From Blasia pusilla (Eukaryota; Marchantiophyta; Marchantiopsida; Blasiales): a DNA stretch of 64,000 nt. The notes under the pieces are model-generated. The model saw only the letters and a program-made list of their open reading frames with translations, did no database searches and was not told where the DNA came from. The position numbers and the translations under genes were made by a program. Shown piece after piece: positions 1-10,436 of the stretch (within the stretch, counting starts at the first letter, position 1; every line of letters starts with the position of its first letter). The stretch is taken from positions 1,302,001 through 1,366,000 of the forward strand of contig CM114274.1 in assembly GCA_050084515.1 (NCBI GenBank), in the 5' to 3' direction.

Positions 1-786
1 CGTTGTGTACTCCAGGTTGTTAGAGACCTGCTAGAAGAAGGTTACCTGTGTGTACAAGTCATCCATGGAGGTGCCCAAGGGGGGTATATATACCTGGGAC
101 GAAGCTCATTCAGAGCTCATCTTCCTTGGATAAGACCCATGTTGGAATTTGTGGTACCGTGCAACTTGCATGCATTAAGAATGGATTCTCTCTTAAAGAG
201 TGGGCTAGGATTGATTGGAGATAACACACATTGAGAGAATATTTCATACTTTCTCTTATTGTTACCACAGTGTGTATCATTGAATGGATATTTGAATCAA
301 GCATAGTTGATTGCAAGTTTCATCAGATTTCACATTCCATATCAACTTTATATTGGGATTGTCCAGTCATTCATATCTTAGGATTCATAGTTAGATGGAT
401 CTTAGACTTGTGTGCATAAAGGTCGATGTATGTTGGCAGAGTTGACTATTTGTACAACAAGAATGTAAGCTTGAGAATTGATGATCCTACAAGTGTCGCA
501 AGATCCTCATCATCTCCCAGAATAATCTGGATTAGGTGTCAGCTAAACTACCACCGCGTCCATCACTTGACTAGCCCTGACATGGCCGACCTACAATGAC
601 CAAATCAATGGTTCCCACCCGATCCAAGTCTTGCGCCCCCAGCAAAGAAATGTCCCTTAGTAAGGAACTCTAGTACCCTTGTACTTATGACACATATACC
701 AAGTTGGGAGAAAAAAGGCGTGACTATGCCACATGTAGGAGTGAGATGTGCCTTGCAACCTCATCATGCTCCATGTACAAATATTG
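1..786. other. No gene recognised
   Basis: AT-rich sequence without a convincing coding frame. A TATA-like stretch lies near 84-91, and TGTGGTACC near 152 faintly resembles the LTR start of the methyltransferase retroelement (TGTGGTACAC at 59120). That resemblance is too short to support a call. Probably transposon-derived non-coding sequence. Confidence 0.3.
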
Positions 787-893
787 TTACACATGCACTC
801 GTGTCTGCAAAAAAACAACCAACCCAGTGTTAATCCCTCCTAAGAGATCCAACACTTGAATATCCTCCTTTGAGATATGCCACATGTCGTGTG
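787..893 (-). pseudogene. Small fragment of C5 DNA methyltransferase (motif I region)
   Basis: Read on the minus strand, this short stretch gives a peptide with VLDLLGGINTGL. It matches motif I (SAM binding) of the retroelement methyltransferase at 54664 (VLDLFGGISTGL). The residues before it (WHISKED) also line up with the WQYPPEG preceding motif I in that copy. Only about 35 codons are recognisable; the frame then ends and no catalytic motif follows. This is a third trace of the same methyltransferase family in the window, in opposite orientation to the copy that begins about 500 bp to the right. Confidence 0.5.
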
Positions 894-1233
894 CATACAT
901 ATCGCTACACAACATACATCGCCGGTCACATCTACACCACACAACACCGATCTTCCCCACACACGGATCGATCCACACATGTACAAAAATCAACTCATAC
1001 ATATACATGGAGATCACACAACAAAAATAAAGAGTAGTAAAAATGGCACATCCGGCCTAAAACTCCACTCCTCAATCTACATCGACATATCGAGCCTCGT
1101 CCACCCTGTGCTATCAAGGAATCCGGACGCTAGCACCCTAGTCCTATCTCACACACATACAAGAGAGGTGCTCCAACGGCCCAACATGAGAAAGATGGCT
1201 TAGGAAAGCCACCTTCCTCTCTTATAGAGGGTT

Positions 1234-1329
1234 GGGAAGAGCCAAAAGGCTCTTCCCCTAAAAATAGCCCTCCCCTTGGTAACCTGCGCGCACACGTTAC
1301 CAGGGGAGGGTGACTTGGTCAACAAGTCA
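1234..1329. repeat. Three consecutive perfect or near-perfect hairpins
   Basis: Three inverted repeats follow one another. GGGAAGAGCC pairs with GGCTCTTCCC (1234-1257). CCCTCCCC..GGTAAC pairs with GTTACC.GGGGAGGG around a 12-nt loop (1268-1310). GACTTG pairs with CAAGTC (1312-1328). They lie about 150 bp before the methyltransferase fragment. They could be terminator-like RNA stems, or termini of a small element; the sequence does not decide. Confidence 0.6.
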
Positions 1330-1412
1330 CCCGGCTGTGAAAGACCTCAACATGAAAGTTATCAGAAACGACGTTCCTGACACAATGGACCTATCCTCAA
1401 CCTCATCTGACA

Positions 1413-2740
1413 TTGTCGGACAAAGTTACACTCAAGATAGTGCGCTGGCTCCTATGCCCTATCCACGATAGATCTCGGCCTTTCGGCTACTCAGATGTGA
1501 CGCAGGCGTGGAGTCATGTTTTTATTCCGGAGCAGCGAGAGTCACGTGGCGATCGGGCTCTTGGAGTGGAGACGTTGACCCCATTGGATACCACACCCGT
1601 TGTGTGGAAGTGCCCAGAGGAGGGTGTTATGGTGTTAGATCTCTTTGGAGGGATTAGCACCAGATTGGCTGTAGTATTGCAGGCGGGCATACGGGTGCAT
1701 CAGTACCTTTATGTGGAGAGAGATTAGACCATGCGGCGAGTATCATTACGTCACGTGGCGCGATTGGTCCATAGGTATCCTGAGTTGTTGTCGGTATCTG
1801 CAGTACGGGGATATCAGCATACACTACCCGCCGACATCTCTTTGGTGGGGGCGCAGGATCTGGATAGAGTTGGCACCATTCATTTGGTGATTGATGGATG
1901 GCCATGTCAGGGTCATTCATTAGCTGGCCGAGGATTTGGATTGCAGGATCCAAGGTCATGGATGTTTTGGGAGATGTTGTGAGTAGTACGACACTTGCAG
2001 GAGAGTCAGACATGTTCTCCAACGTACATTTTGGAGAACGTGCCGTTGTTGGGAGACACTAATGCACGTGTGATGATGAGTGTGCATCAGGTGAGGTCCT
2101 GGTTGGGACCTGCTGTGTTATTAGATGTGGCGAGAGTTGGATCATGTGCCCATCGTCCATGACTAAGATGGACGAACCTGATATCGTTAGAGGTACTGAG
2201 TCAAGCATACGATGGAGTCCAGAGAGCACCACATCTCACAGTGGATGCTATTTTGGGCTCAGGGCGTCGATCTCAGGTGGTGACACGGGATGATAGACCA
2301 CCGTTGGCCATGGTCAATAGGGTGGGGAGTTGAGGGCAGCCTTACCTACGTTGGTGAGCTTCCCAACATCCCATGCCTTTCGTCACGGAGGGCCAGGCAT
2401 GATTTGGGATGAGGTGACCGGCGCATTGGAGGACCCTATAGCAGATGAGCGCGAGCACGCCATGAGGTTCGCTACCGGTACTACGGTTGTGCCAGGGATG
2501 ATTGAGGCATCTTGGAGACAGGTGTTGGGGCAGGCAATGGACCTCAATTGTCTCACATGGATAGTCAGCCTAGATATGGCTGAGCAGAGACGGATGCGAG
2601 TGTCATCCATGTCGTCACGTCCACAAGTTGGACCATTGCCTACAGGGTCTGTACATGCATTGGCTAGGGGCAAGACGAGGAGATATAGGCACCCATGGAC
2701 TTCCTGGGACGTCGTTTGAGCAGAGAGTGCAAAGGCAGCC
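1413..2740 (+). pseudogene. DNMT3-like C5 cytosine methyltransferase domain, decayed second copy
   Basis: Collinear with the methyltransferase of the retroelement at 54500-55740. Visible in order: the PLDTTP lead-in, motif I VLDLFGGIST near 1636, the catalytic PCQGH loop near 1903 (GWPCQGHS), the ENVPLL motif VI near 2035, an R..W.NL-type motif VIII near 2155-2175, and the C-terminal MRFATGT...LGQAMDLNC block near 2463-2550 that corresponds to motifs IX-X. Members of this family transfer methyl groups to cytosine C5 in DNA. The order and spacing, the GISTG variant of motif I and the LLGQ/LGRS-type block resemble DNMT3 or DRM-type de novo enzymes more than DNMT1. The frame is broken by TAG near 1725, TGA at 1979-1981, further stops near 2161 and 2330, and frameshifts, so it is non-functional. 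No protease or reverse transcriptase is attached, so it is a retroelement fragment. Confidence 0.75.
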
Positions 2741-2807
2741 AGAGTAGCACATGTTCATTTTTTGGATGTTGAGCATGGTGTAGGAGTCTGGCTGGCTGCA
2801 CCACAAG

Positions 2808-3090
2808 GCGACGCCCTTGCGCAACCCGTTGAATGGCGACGGGTTGCACGCCTTGCCGTCTTTGGGCTAAAAGGCGAGGCACCCGCGGAACTCGTCGGGA
2901 ACAGACGGTTTGCACGCCTCCGGCATCTTCAAGCAAGAAGGAGCGGTATCCCAGCAAGTCGTCGGAGAGTGACGGGTTGCTCGCCGACAATGTTTAGCGA
3001 GCGTGCAACCCGTCGTCGATGCCGACGGGTTGCGTGCTTCGTAACCGGGTAATTTCTGAGTTACCAGGACTCCGACGGGTTCCAAGTGAT
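2808..3090. repeat. Palindrome array upstream of transposase copy A
   Basis: Four to five short inverted repeats with arms related to GCAACCCGTCGG / CCGACGGGTTGC (for example near 2833-2860, 2895-2922, 2953-2978 and 3005-3031). It lies immediately 5' of the promoter of transposase copy A, the same relative place as the array 5' of copy B. Spacing is irregular, 35-60 bp. Confidence 0.8.
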
Positions 3091-3232
3091 GCGCAACCCT
3101 CCGCTTCCCAAATCCGGTAACATATTGCAACACAATTGAATGTGTTCTGTAGTGGATCCATTGTGTCGACAATCTCCCCACCGAATTCATCTTGTCAAGT
3201 AAAAATCATCGGAGTATCTCTTTCCTATTCAC

Positions 3233-3285
3233 TATAAATTAAATATTCTCGTTCTCATTCTCATTCTCATTCTCAGTCTCCTCCC
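3233..3285 (+). promoter_or_regulatory. Putative TATA box and TTCTCA-repeat 5' leader of transposase copy A
   Basis: TATAAAT at 3233-3239 is preceded by CAC and followed by a run of TTCTCA units (about 3250-3282), then the start codon at 3303. The minus-strand copy B has the same arrangement: TATAAAT at 28044-28050 with the same hexamer run before its start at 27964. The shared layout supports a genuine core promoter and leader. Confidence 0.6.
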
Positions 3286-3302
3286 GTAGGAATCTTCTTG
3301 GA

Positions 3303-5279
3303 ATGGATAATTATGTTAAGCTCACTTCTGGCAGTCATCTAGCGGCCCTTCCTCAATCAGAAATCATTCGACCCCAAGCTCGTGAGTCTTTCAGAGCAAT
3401 GGATGAAAATTTTACGTGTGTTCGATTTCTTCTTCAATTGGAACCATCTTTGTATCCAAAGATGTTAGGGTGGAAGGTACGGAAGACATAATAGGTGAGA
3501 CAGTCCAGCCAGTGACCTCAGACCGTAAAGTATGGAATCTCCTTCATGTAGCAAATGGTCAATACAGAGTTTACGGCCTGCCCCTGAATTCGTCTGTTTC
3601 CCAAGTAGACGGTCTAGAATTTCCTAGTGCTCCAAGCTGTACGTTTGCAACTCCAAGCTCTGCAGATCCGGCTTTGACTCCAACCGCACACTCGTAACAA
3701 TGTTGTTCTTCCCGAGGAGATTCCGGATGTTATCAACCTCGGATCGGCTCGGACACCAATCGGGCCTGTGTCCGCCTACTGCGTTCTCTTACGAGTATCG
3801 GCAATAGTTTGCTTTCGTCTCGCCCTTGAAAATATTCAGCACATTCTTGTCGACATTTTGCCGCCCACGCACGATGGTAATTGCATTTTTAGTAACCTCC
3901 ACTTGCCGCTCCTGCTCAAAAGAAGGATGGAGGAAGGGTATGGACAGAAAGTCGATTGTCATCGATGGTGCGAGCTTCAACGGACAAAGTGCTTCCATCC
4001 CGAGATGGTCCTTGGATTGTCTCCCGCCGCCAATGCGTGGGAGCCTTGGAGTGTAGAAGTCCAGCATGCCCGTATCTAGAGCGCAACGGGCGAGTCAATA
4101 CGTCGTAATTCCCCCAAGAATGCAGAAACTCCATACGCAGGTGGGTGCCACAATACGGGAGGCCATCGATGTCCTCATTGTCGCACGCCTTCTGCGTTGG
4201 AGCGTGTCCTGCATACATATTTTTCATTGTCCATGACTTGGGCTCCACGCCGAGTATACAAGGTGGCGGTTCATGTTGGCTCCCACACTCATCCTGTGAC
4301 CGATGCAATTCAAAGACACATCAAGGAGGATGTGGCGAAGAAAGTAGCCGAGGTCTTGAAACTCTCCGGGTTCAAAGCCCGGGGTGATCAAGCTCACAAC
4401 GGCATCACAAATTTGTGAACAATTGCTTGGAATCCCTGGACAGGGCGAGATCACGGCGGTTGAGGAGAAACAACTTTGGGAAAATCTCGCATTTCTCGCT
4501 AATCCTGAATGCTTCCGAATTTGCGTCGATCGAGTTCTGGATGGAAAGACGGCCAAAATGGATGCCATCGCCAGAATCAAGGCCAACTCCAGATTTCCAT
4601 TCATTCAGAGATGGCAGTTCATGGGCCAAGGAGGCGAGGGATCCAAGGCCTATGTCTTCAAAATGTCAACCACAGGTCCCTCGAGTGGCCTCGATCTTAT
4701 AGATCGAATGAGGGAAGGGGAAGATCTTTACGGGAGGTGGGTCAGCTTTCATATTTGCTACAGAGTGCTGAACGGATGGTTGACGATGGGTGCTCACGTT
4801 TATGACCATGTGGAGAAGGGACTCAAAACTATATTTATGTGTGAAGTAAAAGTAAGACGTTGGCGGTTTGAAGATGTCTTTGGTTACTCTTATTGGAGGT
4901 GGTGAAGGAAAACAAAAGGCCACCTCCGGAAATTTATGGGTTCATGGCGGACAATGCACAACCTGGGTGGATTGCTATCTGGGAAGTGTTCTGGGGTGGA
5001 GAGGTTCAATTGGAGAGGGAAAGGTCAGATGCTTTCCATTGGCAACAGTCTGTGACCCGGTACACCAAATCTTGCATCAAGGAGAATAAGAGGACAGAGC
5101 ATGTCACTCTACTCCAACGCTGCAAGGACAGCCAAACCTTGAAGCAGGCCATGGACTGCCACGAAGAACTTCATGGGTGGTGGAGGAAGCATGCAATTGA
5201 GGGGAAGTACAAAGAGTTGTGCTCTTGGTTGAGTTGGTGGACTGTACGTATGAGACAATGGGGAAACTTCATGCGGCAG
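3303..5279 (+). pseudogene. MULE-like SWIM transposase, copy A, 5' exon region
   Basis: Start chosen at 3303 because the peptide MDNYVKLTSGSHL is shared with copy B (MDNYVKLTCGSHL at 27964). Conserved blocks continue through several frames: RFLLQ..GTIFVSKDV (3420-3490), NGQYRVYGLPL (3560), HTHPVTDAIQRHIKEDVAKK (4285), a long frame at 4384-4905 with FPFIQRWQFMGQGGEGSKAY, then 4893-5279 with FMADNAQPGW and AFHWQQSVTRYTK. The last two resemble the second acidic catalytic region and the following C/H-bearing helix of MULE-type DDE transposases. MULE transposases cut and join element ends in the nucleus. At least six frameshifts or stops make this copy inactive. The exon ends at CAG|GTGAGT (5279/5280), a good splice donor. 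It is part of the same transposon family as 22850-38093. Confidence 0.65.
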
Positions 5280-5823
5280 GTGAGTTCACTATTTTGTCTT
5301 ATCAAGCTCACGTTGAGAATTGTTTGTAAAGTTGTAGCTCAGGGTGAGAAGCGTGGGAATTATATGGATTTCAAACCCAAGAAACCAAGCAAGCTGTCGG
5401 ATGCGACGGGTTGCCCGAGTGTGCAACTCGACGGAAACCGACGGGTTGCCCGAGTGTGCAACTCGACGGAAACCGACGGGTTGCCCGAGTGTGCAACCCG
5501 ACGGAAACCGACGGGTTGCCCAAGGGTGCAACCCGACAGAAACCGACGGGTTGCATCCAGATGTTTGGTGTCGTCCCGAGTGTGCAACCATTCGGGACCC
5601 GACGGGTCACAGAGTCGTTCATGGGATGCCTCGGCCTTGCAACCCGTCAGGTTCTGACGGGTTGCAGTAGATGGGTTTAAGGTTACAACACGTCGGGACC
5701 CGACGGGTCGTAGAGTCGTTCATGGGATGCCTCGGGCCTGCAACCCGTCTAGTTCCGACAGGTCGCTTATTTCTTTGACTCAGGGGTTATTTTCGTTCCC
5801 TTCTAACATTGCCGTCGTTGCAG
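5280..5823 (+). repeat. Intron of transposase copy A filled with a palindrome-derived tandem array
   Basis: Donor GTGAGT at 5280 and acceptor TTGCAG ending at 5823 define a 544-nt intron. From about 5400 to 5765 it holds repeated arms CGACGGGTTGC and GCAACCCGACGG. Part of this is organised as a tandem repeat of roughly 41 bp (three to four units, 5404-5550), followed by separate hairpins near 5585, 5637 and 5740. The intron in copy B sits at the homologous place and is also an array. Confidence 0.75.
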
Positions 5824-7316
5824 GGATTGAACGTTCATGAAAATGCCCTCTGCCCCAACACAAGTGGAGCAGAAAGTGTTCATTCCTCTTGGAGGTCGTC
5901 ACAAGCATGCCAACGAATTTCACTTGTGGAGGCATGCCAACAAGACCAGGCAAGAGCAATGCTACAGTCTGCAGCATCCCATATCTTCCTCACAAAAGGC
6001 ATATCAAAAGGAAAAGGGCCGTCGATCTACGAGCTCTATGTCAAGGCGGCTGTGAGATCTGGTGATGAAAAATTGTATGTCGAAGCCTTCAACCGGTGCG
6101 TAGCTGGAACTCCACTCGAGCAAGACGTACACATAGGTGGGGATATTCGTGGGCGGGTTTCAAGACGTCCCATACAGATGGTGGTAGAGCAGTCCGAACG
6201 AGACTCGTGGAGACCATATAAGTATCTTGACTTCAGGAAGGTGAAGAGGCAGTATCGAGGAACAAATCCGGTGATTGATTTGGATGAGGAAATTACACCA
6301 CCCAGGTATTCGGGGACCCCGGACTCGTCCCAAATCCGTGATGGAGTTACTTCTCCAAAATCAGTGAATGTTTTATTTCAAAAGCCCTTCGTTCTTTGGA
6401 AGTTCGCAACATCCTCACACGGGGTGGTTCAACAATATGGGATTCGGTAATGGAGGTGGATTGCAACCTAAAACGGTGGCATATATCTCGGAGCAACCCA
6501 AGCGTGGACCCCTGCAGGCGGGATCTGATGGCATTAGGAGAGCATGCGGCACTTTCCTAAATAAGAATCTGCATAAGGATGGGCGACACCGCCTGGGTTT
6601 TGGGGACTCAAAACCTTTGATCGTTTCACGAGGACCGGGATCAATTGAAGTACTTCTTCCGCCCAAATGAATCTTGCGCTTTCGGAAGTCTTATCCGACC
6701 GCCATTGGAGCTCCGGGAATAGCCCCACGATTTGGCCCATCGCCGCAGTGCACGAATCGCACTCAAGACGAAGTGGAAAATCTTACAAGTGTCGGTTTGG
6801 ACTCGTGAGCGGGGAAGTTCGGAGCATGTTCGCATTACATGAGACCTTCGATTTCAGTATTCAACCCAAGATTGATGTCAACATGTACCGGAGAAGGTGG
6901 ATGATCTCAATCCATTATTTTTGTTTGAGTCTAGAAATGGGGTGAAGAGAAACAGAATGTGTAGGCCAACGGTGGAGAGAGCAAAACGAATTGCAGCAGC
7001 TCGGGAGGCAAAAATGGAGATCATCGCCACGAAAGATGTCCTGAGTGGCAATGGAATAGGAAGGATGTATTGGGTCAGGAACAACACTGTAAATTCAAGT
7101 GTCACAGGGGTGTATGTGGTGCACATCTGTTGCTTTCCCACATGTTCATATGATAACTTTGTCCAAAGAGAGACAAGTGGCAAAAGGTATTTCCCTTGTA
7201 AGCACATGTACTATGTGTTGCTGGTAGTTTTAAGAGAGTCGGAGGTAGGAGTAGGAATCCACCAACCAATTCTGTCCCTCAAAGAAGTTCGAAGTATTTT
7301 AAACAAACCACTTTGA
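5824..7316 (+). pseudogene. MULE-like SWIM transposase, copy A, 3' exon
   Basis: Begins GLNVHENAL after the acceptor and matches copy B (25737 leftward). Recognisable blocks: ARAMLQSAASHIFLTKG, GDEKLYVEAFNRCVA, DVHIGGDIRGR (5810-6330), CAF.KSY.TAIGA...PTIWPIAA (6672-6745), RMCRPTVERAKRIAAAREAK (6957-7015), GNGIGRMYWVRNN (7045-7085). It ends with a SWIM-type zinc finger (C-x-C...C-x-H). Here the second Cys of the first pair reads Tyr (TCSY), while copy B keeps it; the second pair is PCKHMYYVLL (7197-7230). SWIM fingers close many MULE transposases and bind DNA or protein. The stop at 7314-7316 after SILNKPL is probably the true C-terminus, because copy B ends there too. Frameshifts near 6350-6450, 6665 and 6900 disrupt it. 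Confidence 0.7.
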
Positions 7317-7731
7317 GGATGCAAAATGAAGTTTAAGATTGTACTTTTATTTTTTTCTCAACCTTCACTGTGAGCTTCAACTCTATTCAGCCCGGGGCAA
7401 ATGATAGATTTTTTCCAGACCTTGGATGGAAAAAGTGATTGGTTCCACACTTATGATTCCACTGATATCTCAGTTTTGTAAATTTTGTGCAATTTGCAAC
7501 TCGTCGGACTCAAAGGGGTTGCCAAAATATGGAAGAGGGAAAAAAAACTGTGGGATTGTTTAATAAATGAACAAAAAAGTGCAAAAAAATTCACACAAAA
7601 AGTTTCCTCTCTTCAACCCAACGGAAACTCTCTTAAAAAAAAAGTATCTATTTCGGTTGAAGGTAGTTTCCTCTCTCCTCTCTCCTCTCTCCTCTCTTCC
7701 TCTCTTCCTCTCCTCTTACCGCACCTCCCAA
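7317..7731. repeat. Terminal region of transposon copy A (GA/CT-rich end)
   Basis: Homologous, in inverted orientation, to 22850-23246 at the left end of the 15-kb transposon. It carries one subterminal palindrome (7497-7520), A-runs, CCTCTCTTCAACCC blocks, and ends in a long CT-rich tract closing with CCTCTTACCGCACC. The corresponding left terminus at 22852 reads GGAGCGGTAAGAGG. Right of it an LTR begins mid-sequence (7733), so this end marks an insertion into that LTR. The matching left end of copy A is not in the window. Confidence 0.65.
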
Positions 7732-7732
7732 C

Positions 7733-8536
7733 ATGGCAAGTCCTTCAAGACTTGGAACAAACTATCTGGTTAGTCCAAGAACCTAAAATGGCAACTGCGC
7801 GCCTAGCGGTCCCAACTGTTCAACGGACCTCATGCAAGTTCCTTATTGGGACCCAAGTAATTGAATCGCGGGTTGGAATCCAAGAGGGATCTCTAAGAAT
7901 CACTTCAATAGACTTGGTTCAAGTTTTGAAGCCCAACTCCAAACTCCCGATCCGTTCTATGCCCTTGAGCCGCCCCGTGGTGCCCAAAGTGGGGTTCGAG
8001 TCCCAAGCACCCTTGGAGACCTTCCCCCTTACTAGTACTTTTGGGGATCTCCAAACATCCCCTACCTTTTGAAAAGGATGGTCAAGCCCTTCATTGTGGC
8101 CCTCAATCCGACTCTACTTACAATCGTTTTTGGGATGTTTCTCAACCGCTACTTGTGCGTTTGCAAAGGTCTTTATTGCGTCTGAACCGGCTTTCCATAA
8201 GCTTTCCAACGCATCCTTACTCATCCCAAATGAATCTTAGTGCTAAAACTTATGGCCATAAATACAATCGGAAACTCTCAAATGCTAGTGGCGTCCCAAA
8301 TCCGGATTCCTTCCTTTGGCAACCCACTTCCTAGACTTGACTCCTCTCAAGTCTTGATCCGCGTTTGGTCCAGGTTTCTCAATCGTGACCACAACACATG
8401 AAACGGGAAGCCTCGCTTGCGTCTTGTCTCTTGTCTCTTCTCCGAGACCACTCCAACGTGCAAACCATCTTAGCGTGAGCCCGCTAGTGTTCCGATGTTT
8501 CCCTTTGGCACTCGTTTGGTCATGAGGGTCGAGACA
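7733..8536 (-). repeat. Chromovirus LTR (3' LTR of minus-strand Ty3 element 1), truncated
   Basis: Related to the LTR at 12001-13013 over its whole length. It ends on the right with the LTR start in minus sense (TGTCTCGACCCTCATGACC, 8536 leftward). About 190 bp of the distal LTR end are missing, where transposon copy A abuts at 7731. The adjacent sequence 8537-8552 (minus sense TTTTGGGGGCAA) looks like the polypurine tract that primes plus-strand synthesis. This confirms the strand. Confidence 0.75.
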
Positions 8537-8552
8537 TTGCCCCCAAAAATCT

Positions 8553-9250
8553 ATCGAAAAGACGATCAATCTTTGAAAGAGGGTAATTGTTCCTCACCGT
8601 CATTTTATTCAACGCCAAGCAATCAACATAGAGTCTCATCGTCCAGAGAGAAGGAGCGCTCCATATGATGACTTGCTAGCTATAGCTCTCATGTAGTCCT
8701 TCTCTAAAAGCTCACTTAACTAATTTTTCAACTCAGCAAGTTCCTCTTGAATCTATATGGGGCCTTTGAAGGCGATTGAGACCCTAGGATGACCTCTATC
8801 TTATGATCGACTGATCTATATGATGGAAACTCATTTGGAAGCTCATTTTCCAAGACATTACCAAATTCCTTTATTACTCTCTGGAACAGTTCTAGGATTC
8901 CTCTCAAAGTTGAGTCCTGATCTTTACGTCTGCCGCTTGTAATCTCCTCCACTTATCTCATCAAGCAGAGAAACCCATCTTCTAGCTCGGTCAAACTCCT
9001 CCTTGTAATCGCGTTCACCAACTCCTTTTTCATAAGAACCTCACGAACCAACCTCACCTATAACTGTTTGCCTTTCACTAAGACGCTCAATCTCAATGGT
9101 CTTTGTCGTAGCTCCACCTCATACGTATCAAGGAATATGTTCCCCAAGACTCCACCGATTCTATCCATCTTGCAAATTGTGAAATTCTCCTTCAACTTTA
9201 ATACTCCGCATCCAAATATTAGTCCCAAAACCAACTCTGAAGTAAAGTGA
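8553..9250 (-). pseudogene. Ty3 pol fragment: protease-RT linker and RT start (element 1)
   Basis: Minus-strand frame 8728-8952 contains FGNVLENELPNEFPSYRSVDHKIEV and APYRF. This is the conserved linker that precedes the Ty3/gypsy reverse transcriptase palm (compare VDHKIKVI..PPSKAPYRL in element 3 at 18488). The RT then stops about 150 bp later, directly against the polypurine tract. Most of RT, RNase H and integrase are therefore deleted from this element. Confidence 0.7.
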
Positions 9251-10436
9251 GACTTGCCTCTAGCAAAGCCTAGCTACCCAAATGGGCTCGTCCGCCTTAG
9301 TGGTTGACAAACCCAACTCCTTCACTGTTCTCAGACTGAAGAAAGAAAGCGAGGCAACTGTATCTATGAGAAACATTATGTCATGATCAGCAATCTTGGA
9401 TCTTAGGTATAGAAAATTGGGCATCCTCTTGGTGATTTGAAGGGACTTCTCCAGACCTCCCACCGACAAGTGCTTAGCAGAAAATACAATCATACTCCCA
9501 TTACTAAACTTTAGCTTTGAGCATCCTTTTGCCATATATCCACGTTTGCCACAATTGTAGCATATCACCATTTGGATGTTGCGCTCCCTTCCGCTTCAGG
9601 TGGAGTTCCTTTCATTTTGCTCTTGGGATAAGAGACTCTCCTTGGTCATGCTCACCCCCACTCTGGACCCTCTTGGATGCCCCTTTGTTTTTCGGATTCT
9701 TCATAAAAACCTTTTTGCTCAAAGGGCCTTGGTACTTGGACCTCATCGTCCCCAATGTGCTCTGCCAACTTCAAGAGTTTCGCGCATGTCTTTGGTAACT
9801 CTGGCATTTGAAAGAGAGCCTTTTTTGCACTTGGCTTCCATCCACTAAAGAAGATTACCTCATTTGCAAACTCATCCATCTCAGGAAGTGAGTTAAATTT
9901 TGCACATAACTCCCTAACATCAGAGCTTAGAGACCTGCTTTGCCGTAGATGCACGAGCTCTACACCATCTCGGAACTCGTGATACTCTAGAGTGGATCGG
10001 TCACCAATTAACACCTTAAACTCCTCTCAACTCAGAGATAAACCACAAGCCATGCGTTCTTCACGATGAGCTATCCATCACTAAAGTGGATGATCCTTAA
10101 GGAATGTGACTGCCACCGTCACCTTATCTTGTTCCTCTGCCCTATGCGCCTCAAAGTAGAGTTCCAATTCCTTAAGGAACTCCTTTACTTTCCTAGATTG
10201 CCCCATTCTTGTGAATGGCGTTGGCAAGTTGGTCCTGCAGAATATTTTGCCAAAAATTGAAGCTTGTTCAGACTTAAGCTCAGAAATCCGCTTGCTTTGC
10301 TGGGTTGATCATTTGCTTAGTCATTAGCTTCATCAAGTCCATCATTTGGGGATACAACGTCAAAGTCACTTCAGTTTGGAGTCAATGGCGCTACAAAAGG
10401 ATTAGCATTTGGGACACCCTCATGTCTAGGGCTCGT
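9251..10436 (-). pseudogene. Ty3 gag and protease (element 1)
   Basis: On the minus strand a gag core runs through 10014-9652 (FRDGVELVHLRQSRSLSSDV, KTCAKLLKLAEHIGDDE). It is followed by a CCHC zinc knuckle, CYNCGKRGYMAKGC (9565-9524), in which the expected His reads Tyr. A retropepsin fold follows (MFLIDTVASLSF near 9390-9350), in which the usual DTG triad reads DTV. Gag packages element RNA and protease matures the polyprotein. The mutated triad and knuckle, plus frame breaks near 9600-9650, mark a dead copy. The gag start is cut off by a solo LTR at 10437. Confidence 0.7.

Noticed and set aside
2330-3190. Plus- and minus-strand arginine-rich frames after the methyltransferase fragment
   Set aside because: The first belongs to the decayed methyltransferase tail; the others run through the palindrome array.
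5289-5680. Six overlapping open frames in the copy A intron
   Set aside because: Same repeat artefact inside an intron defined by good splice sites and by homology with copy B.
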